From assembly GCA_003640385.1 (NCBI GenBank), contig RCAB01000426.1:1-54580 (forward strand): 54,580 nt of DNA, written 5' to 3'. The stretch comes from Setaria digitata. Its lineage: Eukaryota > Nematoda > Chromadorea > Rhabditida > Setariidae. The notes below the pieces were generated by a model that saw nothing but the letters and a program-made list of their open reading frames with translations, was not told the DNA's origin and did no database searches. A program made the position numbers and the translations under genes. Positions 43,448 through 53,976 of this stretch are shown piece after piece. Numbering within the stretch: position 1 is the stretch's first letter; each line of letters opens with the position of its first letter.

Positions 43448-44037
43448 TCAAGAATTATTATTAAATTAATCTTCTTCCTTTCTTTTCATATGTATATGAA
43501 ATTTTTTAAAAACTAATTCGTCTTCCATCAACCCATTCCATTCCGAAACAACTATTGACTGATAAATAAATTAAAAGAAAAAAAAAAAAAAAAAAAAGAA
43601 GGATCTATGAATTTATCATATCTCTGTAAATAATATTATCGTATAATCATAACATATTATAATTCAATGATCAAAATAATCAATGAATGATAAAAAAAGA
43701 AGAATGGCTATAAACCGCCTGGTAACCATATGTGCTTATTTTAAGAATCTGAAAAAATATATTTCTATATTAAATAAAGCAAAGTGAATATATAAACAGA
43801 TGTGAAATAAACTTTTTTTGTCTCAATTGAAAAGAAATTTTTGCTATTTAAAAAAAGAAAAAAAAAAAAGCTAGAAAAAGGGAAAGAGAAAAGTTGGATG
43901 AAAAAAAAAAAAGAAAAAAAATTTAGAGCCCTTAAAGTAATAAACAATTCTTTTAGTTTTCTCAATCATCCTTATCGAAGTTCGAAGTTTCGTTTTTTTC
44001 GACAACTTTTCAATTTTTTTTTTTTTTTTTAGACAAC

Positions 44038-44383
44038 AATTCATCGTATCCATTCATCTATCTATCTAATATTTTATAATAGAATACTAAAGTACAAAAA
44101 GTTACAAATTTTCATTTCTTTTTTTTAACTAAATTAAAAAAAAAAATTAAATAATAAATGGTACAAAAATATATCTTTTTGTTTTCTTAGATGGACGAAA
44201 ATCTAAACTTATATAGTCAAAAAAAAAAAAGAACAATGACATAATTTCAATTAATGCGAAATATTTCATTTTTAACTTAGTAAAATGAAAAAAAAGAAAA
44301 TTCATCGTATCCATTCATCTATCTATCTAATATTTTATAATAGAATACTAAAGTACAAAAAGTTACAAATTTTCATTTCTTTT
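44038..44383. repeat. 85-bp direct repeat, copies 261 bp apart
   Basis: Copies 44038-44122 and 44299-44383 appear identical (both contain CATCGTATCCATTCATCTAT and ACTAAAGTACAAAAAGTTAC). No N lies between them, so this is either a recent duplication or a mis-joined contig overlap. Confidence 0.85.
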
Positions 44384-44530
44384 CATAATTTTCCTTTTAT
44401 CCCTTGAAATAGCATAAATTAATATTTTGTCTGTGGTTTTTTCTTTTTTTTGTTTTTTCACATCTAAATTCAGCATACTACAAACACTTCCAAGCTTCCG
44501 TTTCTCAGATGCAAAAAGGAAAACTTCGGC

Positions 44531-44543
44531 TAACCTTTGACCT
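44531..44543 (-). promoter_or_regulatory. DR1-like motif AGGTCAAAGGTTA
   Basis: On the minus strand this differs at one base from the consensus DR1 site AGGTCAAAGGTCA for HNF4/RXR-type nuclear receptors. No promoter context is evident nearby. Confidence 0.25.
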
Positions 44544-44869
44544 TGCATATACATCAATTAATCACCTCAAAAGGAGAACATATTTATTGTTCTCTGAAGT
44601 ATCTAACCAAAGGAAAGAAACTTCCCAAACCATTAAACAATTCACAGCACTCTGTAAATTCAATATAAAATGTCTCCTAAAACATTTATTTCTTCCTCGT
44701 AATGATAGATTCTCAACTTCTTCTTCTTTTTCTTCTTTTTATTCCTCTTCTCTTTGTCTTAGAAAAAAAAAAAAGAAAAAGAAAAAAAAAGTTACTCATT
44801 TCACTTCCTACTAACTTTTTCTCTTCTTTTTTCACTCTTATCAAAAACGAAAAAAGAAAAAGTAATTTA

Positions 44870-45112
44870 TCAAAAGATATCAATGAACAATATCTCGGTT
44901 CCACCAAAACAAAATTACTCATCAGCAAAAATCTCGGTAATAAATAGGTACACTAGAAGGATTTCCTGGATAACAGAAAAAAAAAAAAAAAAAAAAATAA
45001 TTCATCAAAAAATACCAGTGAATAATATTTCTTCCTCAGGTTCCACTAGAATAAAATAATTACCAGGAAATCTCGGTAATAAATAAATATTCTAGTAGCA
45101 TTTCCAGAATAA
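44870..45112. repeat. Diverged tandem duplication, unit about 105 bp
   Basis: Copies about 44870-44975 and 45005-45112 share GGTTCCAC(C/T)A, AAATCTCGGTAATAAATA and GGATTTCC/GCATTTCC, in the same order, with many substitutions. A poly(A) tract separates them. Confidence 0.7.
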
Positions 45113-45999
45113 TTTGTTGTATTATTATTATTATTTTTTTCCTTCTCTTTGCAACAAATCAAAATCATTATATGCTCATTGTTTCATCCAATACATCTCA
45201 TAATTATTAGGTTTAATTTTTTTTTTTTTTTGAATATAAGGGAAAAAAAGAAAGAAGAAAAAATCGATGTTTTCTATTTTTCTTTTTTCACCATTTATCT
45301 TAAATTTTACCTGTAAACTCACCTTTAAATTTGGCAATGTTTACTTTTCTATTTTTTTTTCTTTTTTTAGATATATCATTTTATTTACCAATTCATTGTA
45401 ATCATATATGATTTCCTTAGAAAAAAGAAACAAGTTTATTTCCTCTAATATAGTCAAAAAAAAAAAAAAAAAAATAGACAATATTGAGCTTAACAAATAA
45501 AATTTTTTTTTTTTCTGTAAATTTTAAAATAATTAAAATATTACTCAGTTATATAAATAGCCTAGAATTAAGGGTACAAAAATAATAACCTTATCTATCA
45601 TTATTATGAGTTTAAAAAAAAAAGAAAAAAATTAAATGAACAATGAAATATGCATAATTTGCATATTGATCGAAATTCTTCAACTATACGCATTATTTTC
45701 AATCATTAAATAAATCAAAAAATATTTATCTTTTTTTTTTTCTTTTTTCATCCGATATAAGTAATTAAAAAAAAAATGGGAATTGAATATAGTTGAAATG
45801 AATATTATTTCTAAACAATTCTCACTTCTTTTTTTTTTTCCCATTTCCTTCCACTCTCATTTTCACTCTTATCTCTCTCATTTTTCATACCTCATCATCA
45901 TCATTACTAGTACTTAATTGAAAATGAATAATAAAATTAATAATGAAATATCGGAACTGAATAAATTTGAAATAAATTTTCTATCAAATAAATCCAAAT

Positions 46000-46270
46000 A
46001 ATATCCTCCTCCTCCATCCCACATTCCCCTTACCACTCCCATTTCATCATAACTCCACCCATGCATACAATCTGATTCCTATTCTCTCCTTGCCTGCGTC
46101 TCTTACATCACATTAACTCTCACGGCTTTTCTCTCGCTCTCTCCCTCTCGCCTCAACAACCAACACCTCCCTCATCCCCCTCCTCCTCCGCTTTCCCCAC
46201 CCACTCAACCATTTCCCCTCTACCGCAACACCACATTTAGGCAATTCGGAGCACTTCCTCCATGAAACTC
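46000..46270. promoter_or_regulatory. GC-richer, pyrimidine-skewed island
   Basis: About 270 bases where the plus strand is dominated by C and T (CCTCCTCCTCC, CTCTCGCTCTCTCCCTCTCG, CCTCCCTCATCCCCCTCCTC) in a genome otherwise made of A and T. No frame is coding-like. It may be promoter DNA, perhaps of the LRR gene to the right, or a triplex-forming polypyrimidine tract. Confidence 0.35.
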
Positions 46271-46293
46271 CATCTGTGCGTCTGTCTATGCAA

Positions 46294-46368
46294 CCGCGGT
46301 GTCATTAGGTGTCATCGCGGTGTCACTGGATGTCACCGCGGTGTCGTCGAGGTATTATTAGGTGTCAT
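46294..46368. repeat. CCGCGGTGTCA tandem repeat, three units
   Basis: Units of 21, 22 and about 32 bases begin (C)CGCGGTGTC and end TAGGTGTCAT or GGATGTCAC. Two contain a full CCGCGG. The array is the most CpG-rich place noticed in the window. Confidence 0.8.
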
Positions 46369-46375
46369 CACGACT

Positions 46376-48100
46376 GTTAGCAAATTATTCCTTTCCATTA
46401 TCAATAAATTTTTTTTTTTGATTTAAGCAAAATGGTAATTAATAGCTTGAGAGAGCAGAGAGCAACAACTAATTAATTTAATATGAACAAATATACCTGA
46501 AATGAACAGACCATTTGCTATTAGATCTTTTAATAATTAATTCATTTGAAATTATCTGTAAATGTGATAATTTAATAGATACTTAAATATATTTGTAAAA
46601 ATATTTTGTTGCTTAATTAATCTGACCGTAATTTTATTGTCATCAATTAAAGAATTTAAATAACTGACTCACTCCGCTCTTTATTACTCATTCTTAATTA
46701 TCATTAAACTAATAATATCATATAAACTTTTCTTCTTTTTCGAAATAATTTTCATAAATTTCCTTTTTTCCTATGAATTAAATCTCCAGTTCCATTTATT
46801 ATGGCATCTTTTTCTTTTTCGTCTTTTTTTTTTTTTTTTTTAAATGTTTTTTTTTCCTTTTTCTTTTCAAATATCCATTTCGTTTGGATTATTTTTACAA
46901 ATCATGCTAATATGAAGCATATTAAATAATAAATTGATGGTAACTTAAATTTAAAATTAGCTCTTATTACATTTTAATACAATCAATTAAAATGTTCAAT
47001 TTAAATATCGTAAAAAAAATAAACAGAAATATATATATATATATACATACATTCATTTTATACTTATATGACAATTTCTCATATGATACGAGATTAAATA
47101 TTGTTTGCAAAATTGCTTAAAGCATTGATTTTGAAGCGTTCTTACCTTCGTAATTCATCTATTTATTTTCTCTCTTTTTGCTATGCCGAATACATTTTTG
47201 CTCACCTGTGCTAATTACAAAATGTCTTTTTCCCAATAATATATCAGTCTATTTATCTAACACATTTAGCATTAAAATCACTTCTGTAAACATATCAAAT
47301 CGTTCTAGATGGCAATTTATTTCATTTCATAAATTTGTGAAAATTGAAAATTTTCTTTTCACTTTTTTTTTTTCTTTCCTATTTTATCAAGCTAAAAAGT
47401 AGCAAAAAATAATTAAATAAATAATGTAATATAATAAACTATCGTTATTAAAAAAAAAAAAAAGGGTGAAATATGAGGAAATTGTTTTATTGAAACTTTT
47501 CAGAAGTTTTATTTAAAAATAAATAAATACACACAAAAAAAATCGTTTTGCAGCTGGTTTTTACATTAAAAAAAAAATCCATTTCTATTTTTTTTTTGAA
47601 ATTAATTTTAAAATTTATTAATTTTATTTTCTTCTCTGTTTGTCTTGCTATATACTTAGATGTAAAAAAAAAAAAAAAAAAAAAAAACCATATTGAAATA
47701 TAATTCAAGCCTTTTGAGCCAAAATTATAATTAAAAAATAATTTCAACAATTAAAATTATAATTGTCATACATTTTCACCTCTCATAAGATGTAAAATAA
47801 TTGGAATTCAATAATTATGTGATTTTATTGCATAATATAATTTGCCAAAAATTCAATTTTTTAATTTTTGCTATTATCAAAGTTAAAATTGGTAATTAAA
47901 AATTGTAAAAAAAAAAAGACACGATTGATAAATTAATATTTGGAACAAAAAAGATGATCGTTTTCAATACTGTTAACAACAGTGATGAAAAAGAGTGTTA
48001 CTTTAGTTTAATATATTATTATTTTAATACATTTTTCATACTCGATTATTTATTATAAAGCTATTTATTTTCGTTGCTCTAAAAGGAGGAATAAATTGAG
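46376..48100. other. Gene-free AT-rich stretch
   Basis: No coding exon recognised. Homopolymers, a short (AT)n run near 47029-47044, and A/T-rich unique sequence only. Confidence 0.55.
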
Positions 48101-48360
48101 CCAAAGACTCAGAGGGAGCAAAATTTTATAAATTGTTTGAAAAAAAAAAAAAGAAAAAATATTTTCCTATTATTATTTTCAATTTATCCTACAATTCATG
48201 ATAAATGATTATTCTATACGCATTAATTTCNCCAAAGACTCAGAGGGAGCAAAATTTTATAAATTGTTTGAAAAAAAAAAAAGAAAAAATATTTTCCTAT
48301 TATTATTTTCAATTTATCCAACAATTCATGATAAATGATTATTCTATACGCATTAATTTC
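48101..48360. repeat. 130-bp duplicate either side of a single N (unmerged contig overlap)
   Basis: Copies 48101-48230 and 48232-48360 match except for one A in a poly(A) tract and one substitution (TATCCTAC versus TATCCAAC). One N at 48231 separates them. Unmerged contig ends are the likely cause. Confidence 0.88.
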
Positions 48361-49820
48361 TGATAAGATTTAAAATTTTTAAGATTTTTTTTTTCCTTAA
48401 AGCATATGTATATTTAATTGATTTTCTTACATTATGCCTTGTTTATTCTCCTACTTATTACCTTTATTATTCGTAATCAATAAGCTTTAGAATCGTATTT
48501 ACTGATGCTTATCATATCTGTCGATTATTTATCAGCCATCTGCTCTCTTATCATATCATGTCAGTAAGCTAGTTCTTATAGTATCCCTGCTTTTTCAATT
48601 AATATACTTCATTCACATCATCAACAAATGTTGTGTCTCGAATCAATCCACTTTTTTTTTTTTCTATCTTTACTTATTTACCTAATTACCGATCCCATTT
48701 ATTTATCTAATTAATGATCATTTTTTTATTGCTTATTTTTCTCTTTTTACTCATTATCTTTGAATCAAAAAAAAAAAAAAATTTTTTTTAGGGTCTTTAA
48801 CAGTTGAAATTAATTGAGAGAAACATACTGGACTAAATTAAATGGGACTAATTCAAAAGAATATATATTAACTGGCATGATTTGCAGTTGTCAAATTAAT
48901 TTTTGTCTTTTTTCTTCGCCATAAATTTAATTCCATCTTTGCCCTAGCATTTTTAATCCTATCAGAAAAGGTCATCGAAATCTTTTTTCAAATTTTTTCT
49001 TTTTTTTTTATTTTAACAAATTCTCCAACAAAATTACACGTAAAAATAGCCAATAAATCATGACATTACGCTTTTATGATCATTAAAAACGGCTTTCCCA
49101 CTTCATCGCTATCTAACAAAAAAAACAAAAAAAAAAAAGTTGAAAAAAAAATTCAATACCAAAATGGGTTAGTTGATTATTATGAGATGAAAAAAAAAAA
49201 AAGATAGAGAGATAAAAGAGAATGGTAAATGAAGAAAAGAAAGAAACGATGAGAAATGGAAGGATTGAGTTTAAAAAAAGAAAAAAATTGTTAAAAGTTC
49301 ATATTTCAGACATTTTTTTTTTTAAATCAAATTATTTATTTTCACTGATTTTTGCTACATTTTCGCTAAAATAAATGTTTGTTTCACTTTTACCCTATAC
49401 AAATTTTACAAACAAATAAAATGTTGGGAATAATTTGAACAAATAAAAATAAAAAGATCTATTGAAAGTAATGCTTGCTTATTAATCTGTCCTAATTTCC
49501 TCCCTTAAATACAAAATTCACATCTTATCAAAGTGAATTTAAGCTTTCAAGGAATATTTTAAGCTATATTTATAACACAAAAGTGTAATTGTAATAATCA
49601 TCGATAATATTATTATATATATTTATTTTATTAGTCGGATAAAAACTGATGGATTATTTAGAGAATCAGTGAGAGTAGTAGTCGAATTGAAATGTTAATT
49701 AATTAATAAAAATGAATTTAGGATCAATGATGAGTATAGGTAAACAAATGTAAAAATATATATGTAAATTTGCATCATAAATTTTGCTTTTCTTTTTTTT
49801 TTTTATCTTCCTTCCTCCAG

Positions 49821-49853
49821 AAAAATCGCCTGCAGCAATGAGCAGCTATTCCG
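49821..49853 (+). CDS. Candidate 33-nt microexon
   Basis: A strong acceptor (CTTCCTTCCTCCAG) and donor (GTAATT) bracket 33 bases that are richer in G and C than the flanks. One frame reads KIACSNEQLF in phase 2 to 2, which would join the CPRRCTC exon in frame. Another frame gives KSPAAMSSYS. It may belong to the LRR gene or be chance. Confidence 0.25.
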
Positions 49854-51932
49854 GTAATTCCAATTAATTCCGATAATTTATTATTTTAATGAAATAGATA
49901 AAATCAAACAACTTAAACATATTTCAATGATAAGAGCAATATATGTAAAGAGAGAGAGAGAGAGAGGGAATGTTTGTTAATGCCAGGGCAGTTAATAATT
50001 TTCAAAATTTTGTATTAATTTAAAAAATACATCTTTTAAATTTTGCAAAAATTTCCAATCTTATAATCAATGACATAAAATTAAATTTGTAATTTAACAA
50101 TCTTTATTGTATATCTAAACATTTTTAGTACAGCATTAGTTCATTTGATTGGAAAATTTGATAAATTTAAATAATGCAAAATGGATAAAGCAAATTGTTA
50201 ATGCAAAATGATGGATGATAGAGAGATAGCATGAAGAGATGAAGGATAGATGAATTTGGAAAGCTTTATATGAACTGATTTATGTGATAATCAATTCTGA
50301 TAAATCATCGCAACATTTCAATTATATTCATTTAATTAAGGAAAAATTAGATTAAATTTGATTGCTTTTTAAAATTTGGAATAAATGAGAAGAACATGTC
50401 CTTTAATATGAGCTTCCCCGTATTAAATTAATAGATCATAAAATTAGTTTTTTTTTTCACCCAATAAGATGAAATCAAAAAACTCGAAATAACGAGATAA
50501 AAATTAGGTTATTATGTTCATTATAAATTTTGAAATTATTTCTTCCTCATATTCATTTATCATCTATTATTTACAGTGCAACTAGAATGAGTACAGGAAA
50601 TATGATTAAAATTTTGAAAGCTTTTTTTTTTTTTTTTTTTTTTCACCGAAATTGGAATTGTTTAGTATGCAGAAATTACCAAAATGACTGAACAAATAAC
50701 TTCTTATTAAACAGAAGCATTGAGCAGAAACATGTAAATATTTTATTAAATGTTAGTAAACGACATGCTTTTAAATTCTCATTTAAATTCAATTACTGAT
50801 TATATGGTGATAAATCAAATATTTATTTATTTTTCAAATACTACTAACTTAACAGTTCAGTTTTTGCCTATAGCAAAAGGATATTTATGTGCATATTTTA
50901 CTACAGATTCGAATAAAATGCTAGTGTTTTAGTTGTATTTTTAACTCTTTTCCTTTTATTTTTAACAGTAAATTAATTTGAATTTTCCAAACCTAAAAAT
51001 TATTTCATTTAGTTGCAGTTAGCCCTAAATCTATATCATTACAGCTTATTTATGAAAATAATTGGGAGAAGCGAAGAGGAGAGAGGGGAAGAGGGAGAAA
51101 AAAATTGATAAAAATGATAAATTCAAAGACATATGCCATATCAACATGTTTATCATAAAATTTAATAATTAAACTTTTAATTCCTCAATATATTATTTAT
51201 TCCTGGGAAGTCTTTTGCTTTTCCTTTTTTTCGTTTTCCATCTCCCTCTCTTGCATAATTTGCATATTTTATGAGCCTATTTTCCTGTCTAAAATTACAC
51301 TATTATTTAATACTACCAATGCGTATAGTAGTAATAGCAGTAGTAGAGGTAGCTGCTAATTAATAATAAATGAGTGTTAAATTAGGACAATCATTTCTCA
51401 TCATCTCCTTCCACCAATTGCCCATCAAATTCTCATTGCCTTTCTTCTATCGTTTCGTAAATCCAACTTACTCAGTGTCTACTAATTAATCGCTCATCAT
51501 TATTGAATAGCTTCTGTTGAATTCAATTCTATTCACTAATTATGCACTTTTTTTTTTTGTTTTTTACTATTAAGCATCATAAATTAATGTGCTTCCATTA
51601 TAATAATTTAAATATACGTATATTACATTCATTTCAAAATTTTTTTCGCTACCTTTATTAAGAATCTTTTAATAGAAATGTCATAAAAACAATAGCAGAT
51701 ATAATGTTTAAAAAAAGTTTTATTTTTTTTTTCTTGGCAATTTTAATATTTAAAATGTATTATATCAACAAAAATTTTTTTTTCCCTTTTTATTTTTTCT
51801 TTTCAAGGTATTAATTAAATTTATAAAATAGCTAAATTAGTACTTGTAAAGATTTTTTTTTTTTTTTAAATTTTCCCTTCTAAAAATATTATCATTCTAT
51901 GTTATATGATAAAAAATGTAAACATTATTGTG

Positions 51933-51962
51933 ATATACTACTACATACATGTGGTAGTATAT
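51933..51962. repeat. 14-bp inverted repeat with a 2-base loop
   Basis: Arms 51933-51946 and 51949-51962 (ATATACTACTACAT and ATGTGGTAGTATAT) pair with one mismatch, which is a G-U wobble in RNA. No gene end is adjacent. Confidence 0.7.
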
Positions 51963-52309
51963 TTTATCAGTTAACAATTGTTAGTTATATTATTATTGTA
52001 TTATCACACATTTAATTATTGGCTTTCTTTTTTTTTTTTTTTCTTTTCTTTCTCGTTATTTATTACTTTTTCAGAATGAACATTTCATCATATCAACAAA
52101 ACAGGAAGATATGTCGAAATAATGCAATAAATCACTAAAAGAGTGCATTCCTTCGAACTCTTCATTACTTATTTACTACATATATATATATATATATATA
52201 CATATAATTACTTAATTACTTATTTTGTCTAGTGGAATATGAATGTAACTGATTTTCATATATTGATTATTTTATTTTATTACTATATACGAAATGTTTT
52301 CACAATCAG

Positions 52310-52336
52310 AATGAATAATATCGAATGTCCAAGAAG
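52310..52336 (+). CDS. LRR gene exon, start of N-terminal cap
   Basis: A 27-base exon between ACAATCAG and GTAAGA, phase 2 to 2. It encodes MNNIECPR and supplies the first Cys of the CPRRCTC motif, whose rest lies in the next exon. The ATG here is unlikely to be the true start because no signal peptide follows. Confidence 0.6.
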
Positions 52337-52977
52337 GTAAGATTAAAAAGAAAAATCTTTTTTTTTTTTTTTAAAAAAACATTTTTGTTCAATAGAATTA
52401 ATGAACTAACTTTTTTATTCCCGAAGAAAAAATGAAAAATTAACAAAAAAAAAAAGAAAAAATTCCATAGTGAAATATTTTCCACTTATTCAAAAAAATA
52501 CTTCCTTCCTTTTCTAAAGTTATAGTAATTAATTCAGTTGCTTTCAATTCATATATTTGTAAATTGAAAAAAAAAAAAAAGGCTCTTAAATGTAACCAGA
52601 AAAAATAAAAAGAATTACGTATATTATTATTTTCAATTCATCTATTTGTGAAAAAAAAAAAAAAAAACATTCATAACAAAAAGTTTTTTTTTTTTTCAAC
52701 TTTTACTTGCAACTAAAATAATATAATTAAAATGTATTACATTAATTAAAGGTGTACCTGTGTACCGGATATTGCTGAACCGGATCGTTTAATAGTAAAT
52801 TGTAAATGGTCAATAACAGCTAACAATCAATGGAAACAGCAACTATTCGCTCATTTTCCATTAAATATAACAAAAACTTTAAGCATCGAATGTGATAATA
52901 ATTCTTTTTCAATTGCTATTCCTCTTGATGAAAATTCATTCAATGGATTTCAAAATTTACAAAATTTACGAATACAG
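52310..52977 (+). CDS. Leucine-rich-repeat receptor, 5' part (possibly Toll-like)
   Basis: Two exons splice in phase to give MNNIECPRRCTCVPD, then NCKWSI..., a segment FPLNITKTLSIECDNN, and ENSFNGFQNLQNLRIQ. CPxxCxC is the hallmark of an LRR N-terminal cap; FNGFQNLQNLRI fits the first leucine-rich repeat. So this is the start of the ectodomain of a secreted or membrane LRR protein. The CPRRCTC...CKW...LNIT layout would suit a nematode Toll (tol-1) ectodomain, but other LRR receptors (Slit, SLITRK-like) cannot be excluded from about 84 residues. The signal-peptide exon is not identified, and the gene continues past the right edge of the window. Confidence 0.6.
52752..52977 (+). CDS. LRR gene exon, cap and first repeat
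   Basis: Phase 2 to 0, donor CAG then GTATGT. It encodes CTCVPDIAEPDRLIVNCKWS through LDENSFNGFQNLQNLRIQ, with one NIT glycosylation sequon. The acceptor ATTAAAG is weak, unlike the T-rich acceptors elsewhere in the window, but it alone keeps the CPRRCTC frame. Confidence 0.7.
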
Positions 52978-53925
52978 GTATGTTATTCATTACTTTTTCT
53001 TCGCTCATTTCCTTCTCAACTTAATTTATCATTCGGGTTTCTTTTAAATTTCTTGTTTCTTTTTTCCTATGATAAAAATTTTTAACGAAACAAGAAAAAA
53101 ATTTTTTTTTTTTTCATTTCTCTTCTTTTCTTTTCTTTTTCTTTCCTTTTTTTTCTTTTTTTTTTTTTTGTAACAAAATTCAACAATTACGAAAATATAA
53201 TTTATGTTTTTCAATGTTAAATGATTGAATTTATGTCAAACTTTACTCCTTTCCTATCAATTTTCAAACAAAAATAATTTTATTGCAAGATTTATAACTA
53301 CGCAAAAAGTTATTAGTAATTACTAAATAAACGAAAATACGAAAAAAAAAAGAAGAATCAGAATAAGGCTTCAAATTTTTTTTTCCTTTCTTTTGAAAAT
53401 TACAAATTTTTTTTTTTCCTTTACTCAAATTAAATGAAAAAAAAACACACACACACATACACACAAAGAAAAAGAGAAAAAGAATAAAAATTTCAAATTT
53501 TTTCCTTTCTTTTAAAAATTATAAACTTTTTTTTTTCCCTCTCTTCACTCAAATTAAACAAACTATAAAGCGAAAAAGAAGAAGGGTAGAAAAAATTTCA
53601 TTTTTTTTTCCTCTCTTCTATAAATTATAAATTTTTTATCCAAATTCTAAATTACTCCTAGACTATCTGTCCAATCTAACTAGATGACATCAATTTCACT
53701 CACTGGTATAATTGATCTATTATATTTTCACTCACCATTTCTAGTCAATTTATTAAATGAACCTTACCTTACCTTACCTTATCCTCAATTATGTATAATA
53801 TTTCGAAAATTACTTATCCCCATTATATATCTTTCTTTCACCAACATATATTATCCCTTTTTTAAGTATCAACGATTACTTATTTCACCACAGTCATCAA
53901 TTCACTATTATTTATTATTATATTT

Positions 53926-53976
<51 letters not shown>

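Larger units (their letters stand above)
43448..45999. other. Gene-free AT-rich stretch with duplications
   Basis: No supported gene. Contains an 85-bp direct repeat, a diverged 105-bp duplication, and a less AT-rich patch near 44460-44700 where frames are open on both strands without recognisable protein content. A DR1-like motif lies in that patch. Confidence 0.5.
48361..52309. other. AT-rich stretch upstream of the LRR gene
   Basis: No complete gene recognised. It should hold the promoter and signal-peptide exon of the LRR protein, but only the 33-base candidate exon at 49821 and a hairpin at 51933-51962 stood out. A (GA)n run lies near 49950-49966 and an (AT)n run near 52181-52200. Confidence 0.5.

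Noticed and set aside
44363..44814. Overlapping frames of 64-101 codons on both strands
   Set aside because: The distal part is poly(Lys)/Ser from homopolymers, and the remainder has no recognisable family or splice structure.
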